The notes: generated by a model not told the origin, from the sequence alone. Shown: positions 20,301 to 27,004, counted from the first letter of the stretch. The stretch: DNA of 64,000 bases from Rhodospirillum centenum SW (GCF_000016185.1 NC_011420.2:3325001-3389000); one strand, 5' to 3'. Translations and numbers: made by a program.

Positions 20301-20525
20301 CTCGATCCCGTTGACGACGCTCTCGATGCGCTCGGTGATCTCGTTGTCCACCACCTCGGCGCTGGCGCCGGGGTAGCTGGTATCGATGGAGACGATGGGC
20401 GGGTCGATCCGCGGCAGTTCCCGCACGGGCAGGCTGTCATAGCCCAGCAGGCCGAACACGACCAGGACGGCGCTCAGGACGAAGGCCAGGACGGGGCGCT
20501 GGATCGAGACGTCGGACAGGACCAT
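17367..20525 (-). CDS. RND efflux transporter permease (HAE-1/MexB-like)
   Basis: A 1052-residue inner-membrane proton/drug antiporter of full length. It starts V-L-S-D-V-S-I-Q-R-P-V-L-A-F-V-L with TM1, has periplasmic porter loops after TM1 and TM7, and shows the proton-relay aspartates in G-L-V-V-D-D-A-I-I-V-V-E-N near residue 400. The C-terminal half repeats the layout (F-G-A-L-P-L-A-L-A-E-G-A-G-A-E-S-R). The adaptor gene lies 68 bp upstream on the same strand, so the two form an operon. No outer-membrane factor is encoded nearby, so a TolC-like protein from elsewhere is likely used. Confidence 0.94.
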   Translation of the reverse strand: MVLSDVSIQRPVLAFVLSAVLVVFGLLGYDSLPVRELPRIDPPIVSIDTSYPGASAEVVDNEITERIESVVNGIEGIRTIRSRSREGNSSVSIEFELTRDIDGAANDVRDRVSRVVDNLPEEADPPEVTKVDSDSQPIMWITLTSDRMNQLELTDYVRRYYLDTLNTVPGVASIRISGRRDFAMRVWLDRDAMAARGVTVRDVETAIRRENTELPAGRIESSQREFTVRTDTRLSTPGQFAAIVVRQDGANLVRIGDVARVEVGPRDDRGDFRLNGIQAVGMGIQRQSTANTVEVSQAVHAVLNQFRASLPPGMTLEVRQDDAVFINQSIYEVFHAIGVAILLVVLVVWVFLRTVRATVIPVVAIPVSLVAAFGVLALLGYSINVLTLLAFVLAVGLVVDDAIIVVENAARRIEEGEPPLLASFRGARQIGFAVIATTLVLLAVIFPLTMLDNEQGRLLREFAVALMAAVGFSCAVALTLSPMLCSKLLRVHDEGNRFFTATEKVFTGMADLYGRALRAALGAPVVVLTLFAATVGGLVVTYQSLESELAPQEDRGVFRISVQTPEGATLDFTDREVKAVEGLLEPYLANGDVNSILTILAPGWGGAGVNRAMLVVRTPPWDERSRSVDEIVAELMPKLSRVPGARVYPQIPSGLGLRGGGSNQIQFVLRGNTYEELAEWRDAIIARLQEYGTISSLVADYDETKPQLRVQVDRDRASDLGVGISDIGSTLETMMAERQVTRYLDRGEEYDVVLRAEASQRSNPRDLSNIYIRGSKTDQLVPLANLIEINDIAGATELNRYDRLRSITISGTLEPGLSMGEAIDMVRAAATEMLPPEAQLAFEGAARQQLEASSSIFFAFGMALLVAFLVLAAQFENFRMPLIIILAVPLALFGGVLAMAVTGMTDNIYTQIGLILLVGLICKNAILIVEFANQLRDEGLVMREAVIEASKLRLRPILMTSIATVFGALPLALAEGAGAESRMAIGWVIVGGVTIGTLLSLFVTPLLYNLAAQGVQPVGAIRRRLQDLDSQYAEHGPATGQEPRGGHGAAAE

Positions 20526-20593
20526 GGGGCGTTTCCTTGCGGGCGTTGACCCTGGCGGACTTCAGGCCGGCGGACCCGTGCCGCCGGTTCCGG

Positions 20594-21685
20594 TCAGCTC
20601 TGCGTGCCGGCGGGGCCGGGCAGGCGCATCGGCTCGATCTCGACCGTCACGGGCGAGCCTTCGCGCACCTTCTGGGTGCCGCGGGTGATGACAAGCTCGC
20701 CGTCGGCCACGCCCTCCGCCGCTTCGACCACGCCGGACTGGCGGGCACCGATGACCACCTGCCGGCGTTCCACCCGGCCGTCCTTCACGATGAAGACGTA
20801 CTGGCGGTCGCCGACGGGAACCAGCGCCTCTTCCGGGATCAGGACCACGCCCTTGCGTTCGTCCAGCAGCAGCCGGACGTTCATGAACAGGCCCGGCTTC
20901 AGCAGGAAGCCGTCATTGGGGATCTCGGCGACCAGGGTCAGGGTCCGGGTGACCGGATCGATGCGGGTATCGACCGCCCCGATGACGCCGGTGAAGGCGC
21001 GGCCGGGGAACACGGCCGTGCGGGCGGCGACGGGCTGGCCCACGGCCAGACGGCGCAGTGCCGCCTCGGGCACGGAGAAGTCCAGCTTCACGGTGTCGAT
21101 GTCGTCCACCGTCGTCACCGCGTCGCCCGGGCGGACCAGGGTCCCCGGGCTGACATGGCGCAGCCCGGCGACGCCGGCGAAGGGGGCGCGGATCGTCAGA
21201 TCCTGGAGCCGGGCGCGGGCGGCGTTGACCTGGGCCTCCGCCCCCTGCAATCCGACCCGCAGATCGTCCACCCGGGCCTGCGCCACGGCCTGCCGGCCCA
21301 GCAGCGCGATGGCCCGCTCCAGCTCCTGCGAGACGGTGCGGCGCTGCGACTCGGCCACGGCCAGCTCCGCCTTCGCCTCGGTCGCGTCCAGCTCCACCAG
21401 AACGTCGCCGGTCTTGACCCGCTGGCCTTCGGTGAAGGAGATCTTCGAGACGATGCCGGCCAGCTTGGAGGTGACGGTGACGGCCTCGTTGGCGCGCAGG
21501 GTGCCGATGGCGTCGAAGGTGACTGGGATGTCGCCCGTCGTCGCGGCAGCGGCGACCACGGCAGTGGGGCGGATCTGGGGCCCGCTCTGCTGGGCGGTGT
21601 CCTGGCGGCCGGCCGCCGCATACCAGATGCCACCTGCGGCAAGGGTAAGGGCGGCGACGGCCGCGATCTGCCAGGCAAGGCGCAT
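20594..21685 (-). CDS. RND efflux periplasmic adaptor subunit (membrane fusion protein)
   Basis: A 363-residue adaptor linking the RND permease to an outer-membrane channel. It has an N-terminal membrane anchor or signal (residues ~4-25), split lipoyl/barrel-sandwich halves (~55-95 and ~165-200) around an alpha-hairpin (E-A-K-A-E-L-A-V-A-E-S-Q-R-R-T-V-S-Q-E-L-E-R-A), then beta-barrel and membrane-proximal domains. ATG at 21685 is chosen because the signal starts there; the longer frame upstream reads through the promoter and operator. First gene of the pump operon. Confidence 0.92.
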   Translation of the reverse strand: MRLAWQIAAVAALTLAAGGIWYAAAGRQDTAQQSGPQIRPTAVVAAAATTGDIPVTFDAIGTLRANEAVTVTSKLAGIVSKISFTEGQRVKTGDVLVELDATEAKAELAVAESQRRTVSQELERAIALLGRQAVAQARVDDLRVGLQGAEAQVNAARARLQDLTIRAPFAGVAGLRHVSPGTLVRPGDAVTTVDDIDTVKLDFSVPEAALRRLAVGQPVAARTAVFPGRAFTGVIGAVDTRIDPVTRTLTLVAEIPNDGFLLKPGLFMNVRLLLDERKGVVLIPEEALVPVGDRQYVFIVKDGRVERRQVVIGARQSGVVEAAEGVADGELVITRGTQKVREGSPVTVEIEPMRLPGPAGTQS

Positions 21686-21891
21686 GGTCAGGTCCGGTTC
21701 CGGGGCTTGTGAAGAATGAGCGCCGCCGACACAGGGGCCGGCGGCCGGTGGCACAGAATTGGCCCGAACCCCGGATTGTTCAAGCGTTTCACTGCCGCGG
21801 GGGGCTGCGTCCGTGAAATACTCGTGCGTCTCCGGGGGCGGACCGCACACTTGCGTACCCTGAGCCGCCCCCCTCATGCCACTCCCGCGTG

Positions 21892-21907
21892 GTTACCGTT
21901 CGGTAAC
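21892..21907. promoter_or_regulatory. Palindromic operator candidate upstream of the RND pump operon
   Basis: GTTACCG-TT-CGGTAAC is a perfect 7+2+7 inverted repeat about 207 bp before the adaptor start, with a further GTTAC half-site nearby (21920-21924). TTACCG/CGGTAA palindromes of this type are typical targets of TetR-family repressors of RND pumps. No regulator gene lies next to it. The surrounding 21686-21969 stretch shows no gene. Confidence 0.5.
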
Positions 21908-21969
21908 GTCCTCCGGTCCGTTACAATGCAGCAAAGAAGGGGCATTCTCTGCCCGTCTGGCGGCGCATC

Positions 21970-22025
21970 TCAGGCGGCGAGGGGCAGGCGGCGAGTGTCA
22001 GGCGGCGAGGGTCAGGCAGGCGGGA
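21970..22025. repeat. 14-bp tandem repeat overlapping the stop of the proteasome-like gene
   Basis: Units TCAGGCGGCGAGGG (21970), GCAGGCGGCGAGTG (21984), TCAGGCGGCGAGGG (21998) and a degenerate fourth (22012). The third and fourth units encode the C-terminus and TGA of the minus-strand gene; the first two lie beyond the stop, and the outermost carries a second TGA in the same place. Confidence 0.85.
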
Positions 22026-22558
22026 CCCACCTGCTCCACCGTGAAGGGGGCGCGCACCCCGCCGGAGAAATGCTCCGCCGTCTCCAGCGCCAGCCGCACC
22101 CGCTGTTCCGCGGGCAGGTCCCGGGTGGTGTAGAGCGAGCCCAGCGCATAGTGCGCCCCGCAGCCGATCGCGTGGAAGCCGCGGCTGAACTCGCTGACCT
22201 GATAATCGTCCTGGACCGAGAACAGCCGCCCCTCCGTCGCCACCAGAAAGAAGCCGCCGGTCTCCACGTCGTTGGAACGGTGGGCGAAGCCGCCTTCCTT
22301 CAGGCAGACCCGCACCGCCTCCACGAACTCGCAGACCATGTAGTGGAACAGATCCTGGTCCGGCCGCCGAAGCGGCGGGCGCAGGCGGAAGCGCAGAAGC
22401 TGGCCCATGCGGAAGGAACTGGTGAAGCCGATCAGGAGATCGCCGTTGCGGAACACCTTGGGATCGGCGCGCAGGCTGATGTCCAGCCCCGCCACCCCGG
22501 CGCTGTCGCCGCCCATCCAGACCGTGCTGCCTTCCACCAGACCGACGATACAGGTCAT
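21998..22558 (-). CDS. Proteasome-fold (Ntn-hydrolase) protein, stand-alone proteasome beta-like peptidase
   Basis: A 186-residue protein of HslV-like size. After removal of Met the chain begins T-C-I-V-G-L. Counting from that threonine, T1, D17 (G-G-D-S-A-G-V) and K33 (A-D-P-K-V-F) fall exactly at the catalytic positions of proteasome beta subunits and HslV. Other fold features are G-F-T-S-S-F-R-M-G-Q-L and G-C-G-A-H-Y-A-L-G. ATG at 22558 follows GGGGAAGG and places the nucleophile at the N-terminus; the longer frame is therefore rejected. No HslU or other ATPase gene is adjacent. The substrate is unknown; assembly into a ring is inference. Confidence 0.82.
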   Translation of the reverse strand: MTCIVGLVEGSTVWMGGDSAGVAGLDISLRADPKVFRNGDLLIGFTSSFRMGQLLRFRLRPPLRRPDQDLFHYMVCEFVEAVRVCLKEGGFAHRSNDVETGGFFLVATEGRLFSVQDDYQVSEFSRGFHAIGCGAHYALGSLYTTRDLPAEQRVRLALETAEHFSGGVRAPFTVEQVGPACLTLAA

Positions 22559-22790
22559 TGCGCGCCTTCCCCGAGGTTCGACCAGGAATGGCCGCGACTC
22601 TGGAGCCGGCCCGATTAAGGCTTGCTTTACGTCCATCCGGCACAAAAGAGGTATGGGGCCGACACCGCCCGCAGGCCCCCCTTCGGGCGCCCCCGGCCCG
22701 TGACCGGCTTTCCGGCTTCCCGCACCGGGCGCCGGTCATCGCGCGGCCCGTCCGAGCCCCCCGGACGGGCCGTTGCGTTTTCCGGCCGGC
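22559..22790. other. Intergenic region upstream of the proteasome-like gene
   Basis: No gene is seen. The region must hold the promoter of the minus-strand gene and ends with a plus-strand terminator-like hairpin at 22744-22781. No convincing paired -35/-10 elements could be picked out by eye. Confidence 0.4.
22744..22781 (+). terminator. Strong rho-independent-type terminator on the plus strand without an annotated plus-strand gene
   Basis: CGGCCCGTCCG (22744-22754) pairs perfectly with CGGACGGGCCG (22762-22772) across a 7-nt loop, followed by TTGCGTTTT. The T-run is only on the plus strand, but both flanking genes are on the minus strand. Confidence 0.6.
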
Positions 22791-22850
22791 CTGCGTTTAC
22801 CGGACCTGCGTTTACCGGGTCCGCGTTTGCCGGACCCGCGTTTACCGGAC
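22791..22850. repeat. 15-bp tandem repeat, 4 copies
   Basis: Four units of the type CTGCGTTTACCGGAC at 22791, 22806, 22821 and 22836 differ at one to three positions. They lie between the terminator-like hairpin and the 3' end of the next gene and are not coding. No inverted symmetry or spacers, so not CRISPR. Confidence 0.9.
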
Positions 22851-22883
22851 CCGCGCCATCTCGGACGTCGTTATCCCAGGCGG

Positions 22884-22931
22884 CATCTCAGGCCGCGCCC
22901 ATCTCAGGCCGCGCCCATCTCAGGCGGCGCT
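22884..22931. repeat. 16-bp tandem repeat including the stop codon of the next gene
   Basis: Units CATCTCAGGCCGCGCC at 22884 and 22900 and CATCTCAGGCGGCGCT at 22916. The third unit contains the minus-strand stop codon (22920-22922); the first two are downstream copies, each with a TGA in the matching place. Confidence 0.9.
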
Positions 22932-23243
22932 CAGGGCATAGCCGCGGTCGCCGATCTCCGCCAGGAAGGCGCGGTCCAGGCGGGCATAGCGCGACGGCAT
23001 CTCGCGCTCGATCCGGTCCAGCAGGTCGCGCGCTGCCGCCTGACCGTTGACCTCCGCATACAGCAGGAACCATGCCGCATAGGTCCGCCCGGCCAGACGC
23101 AGGTCGGCATCCTCCGCCTGGGGCGGCAGGACCCAGAAGCCCAACTGCCCGTCCCGGCGCACACCCACGAAGGGCAGCTTGCCGATGGGAAGCCGGACCG
23201 GACGTCCCGGACCGGGGGTATGGGTCGATGCTGAAGGACTCAC
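22920..23243 (-). CDS. Hypothetical protein, function unknown
   Basis: A protein of about 107 residues if the GTG at 23243 is used; an ATG at 23375 gives 151 residues but would lie upstream of two -10-like boxes (TATACT), so the shorter form is preferred. An N-terminal Pro/Gly-rich stretch leads to L-P-F-V-G-V-R-R-D-G-Q-L-G-F-W-V-L-P, which looks like beta strands. A helical C-terminal part follows (R-T-Y-A-A-W-F-L-L-Y-A-E-V ... L-D-R-I-E-R-E-M-P-S-R-Y-A). Codon usage matches real genes here. No family recognised. Its 3' end is duplicated downstream. Confidence 0.6.
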   Translation of the reverse strand: MSPSASTHTPGPGRPVRLPIGKLPFVGVRRDGQLGFWVLPPQAEDADLRLAGRTYAAWFLLYAEVNGQAAARDLLDRIEREMPSRYARLDRAFLAEIGDRGYALSAA

Positions 23244-23287
23244 GGCTCGGGCATCCCCGGTTTCCGGACGTTCACTTGCGGTTAACA

Positions 23288-23349
23288 AGTATAGAATCAG
23301 GCCAGGTCTTGTGCCGGAGAGTATAGAGTCGGGATTCGCGGCCGCGCAA
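23288..23349 (-). promoter_or_regulatory. Paired 11-bp direct repeats with -10-like cores upstream of the hypothetical gene
   Basis: AGTATAGAATC (23288-23298) and AGTATAGAGTC (23320-23330) are 32 bp apart, about three helical turns. On the minus strand each gives TATACT, a good -10 box; the distal one has TTGCGC 18 bp upstream. They are either tandem promoters or a two-site operator. Confidence 0.45.
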
Positions 23350-23380
23350 CGGCGGCGCATCCGCTGCGTCGCCATGGCCG

Positions 23381-23408
23381 CCTTTCCGGGAGCGCGTCTG
23401 CGGAAAGG
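23381..23408 (-). terminator. Hairpin after the DASS transporter gene
   Basis: CCTTTCCG (23381-23388) pairs with CGGAAAGG (23401-23408) across a 12-nt loop, 22 bp beyond the transporter stop codon. There is no T-tract. Confidence 0.4.
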
Positions 23409-23430
23409 CCTTGGCGGGACATGCGCGGCC

Positions 23431-25236
23431 TCAGCCGGTCAGCGGCCAGACCAGCGCGATCAGCGGCACGCCGACCGCCAGCACGGTCAGCGACAAGGGC
23501 AGCCCCAGCCGCCAGTAGTCGCTGAAGCGGTAGCCGGCGGGCCCCATCACCAGCGTGTTCGACTGGTGCCCGATGGGGGTCAGGAAGTCGCTGCTGGCCC
23601 CGACCGCCACGGCCATCAGGAACGGGTCGGGGTTCAGGCCCAGATGCTGGGCCAGCCCCACCCCGATGGGCGCCATCACCAGCACCGTGGCGGCGTTGTT
23701 CAGCACCGGCGTGACCAGCATCGTCGCCGCCGTGATCAGGGCCAGCGCGGCGACCGGGGGCACGCCGCTGACCGCCAGCGACAGCCAGCCGGCGATCACC
23801 TCGGTGCCGCCGGTGTCGCGCAGCGCGTTGCTGACCGGGATCAGGGCGCCCAGCAGCACGATCACAGGCCATTCGATGCTGCCATAGACCTCGCGCAGGG
23901 CCAGCGCCCGGGTCAGCACCAGCACCAGCACGGCCGCCACGAAGGCGACCGCCACCGGCAGCAGGCCCAGCGCCGCCAGCAGCACGGCCGCCGCCATCAC
24001 CGCCGCCGGCAGCACCCGGTTGCCGGGCTTGCCGATCTGGAGATTGCGCTCGGCCAGCGGCAGGCAGCCCAGAGCCGCCAGCGTGTCCGGCATGTCCGCC
24101 AGCGGACCCTGCAGGACGATGACGTCGCCCGGTTGCAGCTTCACCCGCTTCAGCCGGGTGATGGCGGTGCGGTCGTGCCGGCCGATGGCCAGCAGGTTCA
24201 CACCGTAGCGGTGGCGCAGCCGCAGCTCCGCCGGGGAGCTGCCGACGACGGGAGAGGTCTCCGTCACCACCGCCTCGACCACGCCGTAGCCGTCGCCGGC
24301 GGCGATCGGCGGGGTGTCGTCGCCGTCGTCCTCCAGCGTCAGCCCGGCGGCGTCCGCCACCCGCTTGACGATGGTGGGGTCGCCCTCCAGCAGCAGGATG
24401 TCGCCGGCCAGCAGCGTCCAGTGCCCGTGCGGCACGTAGCGGCGGAAGCCCTCGCGCACCACGGCGGCGACGGTGACATCGCCCTCGCCTTCGTCCTCAA
24501 GCTGCCGCACGGTGCGGCCGACGAAGGGCGAGCCCTCGGGCAGCCGCACCTCCATCGTGTAGTCCTCGATGCGGAACTTGTCCTGCGGGTCGCCCTGGCC
24601 CCGCCGGTGCCGCGGCAGCAGCCGCCAGCCGACGGCGACCACCACCAGCCCCGCCGCGGTGACGCCCAGGCCCACCGGCGCGAAGTCGAACATGTCGAAG
24701 CCTTCGCCCAGCATGTCGCGCCGGACCCCGGAGATCAGGATGTTGGGCGGCGTGCCCACCAGCGTGATCAGCCCGCCCAGCAGCGAGGCGAAGGAGAGCG
24801 GCATCAGCAGTTCCGCCGGGGAGCGCCCGCTGCGCTGCGCCACCCGCAGCGCCACCGGCAGGAAGACGGCCAGCGCGCCGACATTGTTCATGAAGGCCGA
24901 CAGGGTGGCGACCATGCCGGCCAGGATCAGCACCTGCGCGTCCGGCCCGCGCAGCAGCGGACCCAGCGGGCGCAGGGCCGCGTCCACCAGACCTGAATTG
25001 CGGATCGCGGTGCTGAGCACCAGCACCGCTGCAACGGTGACGACGGCGGTGTCGGAGAAGCCGGAGAAGGCCTTCTCCCCCGGCACGACGCCCAGCACGA
25101 CCGCGGCCACCAGGGCCAGCATCGCCACCAGATCGTAGCGCAGCCGGTCCCAGATGAAGAGCGCCAGTGCCCCGGCCAGGATGCCGAAGACGATGAGCTG
25201 GTCGCCCGTGGGCATGCCGGGGGTCTCCGGCGTCAC
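23431..25236 (-). CDS. DASS/SLC13-type anion transporter with RCK_C domains
   Basis: A 601-residue inner-membrane protein with membrane helices in the first ~190 and last ~210 residues. These carry the D-A-S-S-type loops S-A-F-M-N-N-V-G-A and V-T-P-V-L-N-N-A-A-T-V. Between them lie two soluble RCK_C/TrkA-C-like domains (about 205-290 and 300-375), each containing a G-D-I-L-L-L-E-G or G-D-V-I-V-L-Q-G strand. Members carry sulfate, dicarboxylates or other anions with Na+. GTG at 25236 overlaps the CBS gene stop (GTGA); ATG at 25215 is an alternative start. Overlap with the CBS gene suggests joint regulation. Confidence 0.88.
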   Translation of the reverse strand: MTPETPGMPTGDQLIVFGILAGALALFIWDRLRYDLVAMLALVAAVVLGVVPGEKAFSGFSDTAVVTVAAVLVLSTAIRNSGLVDAALRPLGPLLRGPDAQVLILAGMVATLSAFMNNVGALAVFLPVALRVAQRSGRSPAELLMPLSFASLLGGLITLVGTPPNILISGVRRDMLGEGFDMFDFAPVGLGVTAAGLVVVAVGWRLLPRHRRGQGDPQDKFRIEDYTMEVRLPEGSPFVGRTVRQLEDEGEGDVTVAAVVREGFRRYVPHGHWTLLAGDILLLEGDPTIVKRVADAAGLTLEDDGDDTPPIAAGDGYGVVEAVVTETSPVVGSSPAELRLRHRYGVNLLAIGRHDRTAITRLKRVKLQPGDVIVLQGPLADMPDTLAALGCLPLAERNLQIGKPGNRVLPAAVMAAAVLLAALGLLPVAVAFVAAVLVLVLTRALALREVYGSIEWPVIVLLGALIPVSNALRDTGGTEVIAGWLSLAVSGVPPVAALALITAATMLVTPVLNNAATVLVMAPIGVGLAQHLGLNPDPFLMAVAVGASSDFLTPIGHQSNTLVMGPAGYRFSDYWRLGLPLSLTVLAVGVPLIALVWPLTG

Positions 25237-25649
25237 CGCAGCGGCCCCCGCCCGCCCGGACCGCCGTCGTCGGCGGCGGCCTTGCCGGCGACGGCCAGGA
25301 TCGCGCGGGCGCCCAGCATGCCGACGACCCGGCCCTCCTCCAGCACCGGCACGCGCCGTACCTGACGGGACTCCATGCGGAGGAGGACGGCCTCCACCGG
25401 CTCTTCCCCCGTGCAGGTCAGCACGTCGGAAGACATCACCGCGGCCACCGGGGTGGTGGCGGGGTCGCGGCCCTGGGCCACGACGCGGATGAGCACGTCG
25501 CGGTCGGTCAGGATACCGCGCAGGTCGGCCGCCTCTCCCACCGGCAGGGCACCGACGTCCAGCTCCGCCATGAGCCGGGCCGCCTGCTGCACGCTGGCGT
25601 CGGGACTCAGGAAATGCACGTCCCGGGTCATGATCTCGGCGACCCTCAT
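25233..25649 (-). CDS. Two-CBS-domain protein
   Basis: A 138-residue protein consisting of a Bateman module: CBS1 (residues ~4-60, I-M-T-R-D-V-H-F-L-S-P-D-A-S-V ... L-T-D-R-D-V-L-I-R-V) and CBS2 (~70-128, V-M-S-S-D-V-L-T-C ... R-R-V-P-V-L-E-E-G-R-V-V-G). Such modules bind adenine nucleotides and control partner proteins. It is the first gene of a two-gene unit and overlaps the transporter start, so it may sense nucleotides for that transporter; this is inference. Confidence 0.88.
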   Translation of the reverse strand: MRVAEIMTRDVHFLSPDASVQQAARLMAELDVGALPVGEAADLRGILTDRDVLIRVVAQGRDPATTPVAAVMSSDVLTCTGEEPVEAVLLRMESRQVRRVPVLEEGRVVGMLGARAILAVAGKAAADDGGPGGRGPLR

Positions 25650-25681
25650 GGCCTTGTCTCCGTTACCGGCGGGTACTTGCA

Positions 25682-25732
25682 GCCGGGCCAGACCCGGCGG
25701 GGAATTGACATGCCGGGCCAGGCCCGGCGGGG
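25682..25732. repeat. Two 21-bp hairpin repeats, 30-bp period, in a divergent promoter region
   Basis: GCCGGGCCA-(G/A)-CCCGGCGGGG-type units at 25682-25702 and 25712-25732 each fold on GCCGGG/CCCGGC. They sit between the divergent CBS gene (start 25649) and CAP-domain gene (start 25789). The exact 30-bp spacing (about three turns) could suit cooperative protein binding. Confidence 0.6.
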
Positions 25733-25788
25733 GTCAACACAGGTTTCCGGGCGGGCGTTCCAGGCCGGGCCGGCGGTGGGAGAGGGCG

Positions 25789-26685
25789 ATGCGGCGATGC
25801 GGTGCGGAAACGGGCCGGGAGCGGGAAGCGGCGGTCAGGCCGGTGGCCCGCAGGGCGCTGCTGGCGGCGGCCCTGGGCGGGGCGGGACTGCTGGTGCTGC
25901 CGGACCGGCCGGCGGCAGGGCAGGGTCAAGGGCAGGGGGACACCGCGGACCCGCTGGACCCGGCAGCCTGTCTCGCTGCCGTTCAGGCCGACCAGACCGC
26001 TGTCCCTCTGCCCGAGGTCGAGACGGCGGTGTGGCATGCCACAGCCGACCGTCGTGCCGGCGCCGGCGTCGCCTCCCTGGCGATGGACGAGCGGCTGCGC
26101 TGGATCGCCCGCTTCTACGCCGCCCGCATCACCCGGACCGGCCTGTCGCACACCGATCCGCAGGGGCGCGGCCCGGGGCAGCGGATCGGGCTGCTGCACC
26201 GCCGGCTGGTCGGCGTGGCGGGCGAGAACCTGTTCCGGAGCAGCCGTCTCCCGCCGTCCGGGCGGGGGAGCGCCGGCCGCTTCGCCGTGGACAGTCTGAT
26301 GGACTCCCCCGGCCACCGGCGGACCCTCCTGGAACGGCGCTGGACCCATGCCGGCATGGGGGCGGTGGCGGATGGCGACGGCTTCGTGGTGGTGCAGCTC
26401 TTCGCCCAGCGCGCCGCCCTGCTGGCCGGACCGATGCCGGCCGTGCTGGAGGCCGGGTGTCCGCTGCCGCCCGTGGCGCGGCAGTTCGCGGAGGGGATGC
26501 CCGACCGCATCGGCTTCGGCCCGCCGACGGACGGGCCGGTGGCGGTGGACACCGTGGCCCTGGCCGACGCGATGACTCCGGCCGCACCGGGCATCTACCG
26601 CAGCCTTTACGCCTTCCTGCGCGAGCGCACGGCGTCCGGCGCGCATTACGAGATCGCCCCCGGTCCGATCGTCCGGGTCGCCTGA
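25789..26685 (+). CDS. CAP/SCP-domain protein, probably exported
   Basis: A 298-residue protein. Residues ~19-45 are R-R-A-L-L-A-A-A-L-G-G-A-G-L-L-V-L plus a Pro/Ala region, a Tat- or Sec-type signal. The CAP (SCP/PR1/YkwD-like) domain follows, with its His/Glu signature residues in S-H-T-D-P, G-E-N-L-F and S-P-G-H-R-R-T-L-L. A C-terminal extension (~200-298) has no clear family. CAP proteins are secreted and of varied, mostly unknown, function. The start at 25789 follows GGGAGAGGG; other starts are possible. Confidence 0.78.
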   Translation: MRRCGAETGREREAAVRPVARRALLAAALGGAGLLVLPDRPAAGQGQGQGDTADPLDPAACLAAVQADQTAVPLPEVETAVWHATADRRAGAGVASLAMDERLRWIARFYAARITRTGLSHTDPQGRGPGQRIGLLHRRLVGVAGENLFRSSRLPPSGRGSAGRFAVDSLMDSPGHRRTLLERRWTHAGMGAVADGDGFVVVQLFAQRAALLAGPMPAVLEAGCPLPPVARQFAEGMPDRIGFGPPTDGPVAVDTVALADAMTPAAPGIYRSLYAFLRERTASGAHYEIAPGPIVRVA

Positions 26686-26706
26686 GACGGGACGGGAGCC
26701 GGGGAT

Positions 26707-26723
26707 GCCGCCGGAGCGGCGGC
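26707..26723. terminator. Short hairpin between convergent genes
   Basis: GCCGCCG (26707-26713) pairs with CGGCGGC (26717-26723) around GAG, in the 50-bp space between the CAP-domain gene and the convergent zinc-finger gene. There is no T-tract. Confidence 0.35.
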
Positions 26724-26735
26724 GCGCCGGCCGGA

Positions 26736-26924
26736 TCAATGTCCCGCGGCGTGGGCGTGCCGGCGGCCTTCCTCGCTCAGCACGTAGCGGCGGCTGCAAT
26801 AGGGGCAGTCGACCTCCCCCTTCGCGCCCAGCGGCAGATAGACGAGCGGATGGCCCAGCGCACCGCCGCCGCCGTCGCAGCCGACCGTCGCGTCGTCCAC
26901 GTAGATGATCTCAAGCGGTTGCAT
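26736..26924 (-). CDS. CHCC-type zinc-finger protein (NDUFS6-like)
   Basis: A 62-residue protein with the zf-CHCC layout: C near residue 16 (V-G-C-D-G), then H-P (G-H-P-L-V-Y-L-P), then C-P-Y-C-S-R-R-Y-V-L. This fold is related to the C-terminal part of the complex I 13-kDa subunit and is common as a small stand-alone protein in alphaproteobacteria. ATG at 26924 follows a GAGAGAGAGG site. It may be a zinc-binding accessory of respiratory complex I, by family only. Confidence 0.85.
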   Translation of the reverse strand: MQPLEIIYVDDATVGCDGGGGALGHPLVYLPLGAKGEVDCPYCSRRYVLSEEGRRHAHAAGH

Positions 26925-26959
26925 GGCCTCTCTCTCCCTTCTTCCCCGTGTCCGGTTCT

Positions 26960-27004
26960 TCCGGTCCGGTGTTTCCGTCTCCGGTGTTCCCGTCTCCGGT
27001 CTTG
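26960..27004. repeat. 15-bp tandem repeat, 3 copies, upstream of the zinc-finger gene
   Basis: Units of the type CCGTCTCCGGTGTTC at 26975 and 26990, with a more divergent copy at 26960. They lie in the leader region of the minus-strand zinc-finger gene, between it and the insertion sequence. Confidence 0.7.

Noticed and set aside
17046-20549. A 1167-codon open frame on the plus strand
   Set aside because: Antisense shadow of the RND permease gene; its His/Gln/Arg-rich product has no domain. Only the first ~90 codons hold genuine coding remnants, those of the yoeB pseudogene.
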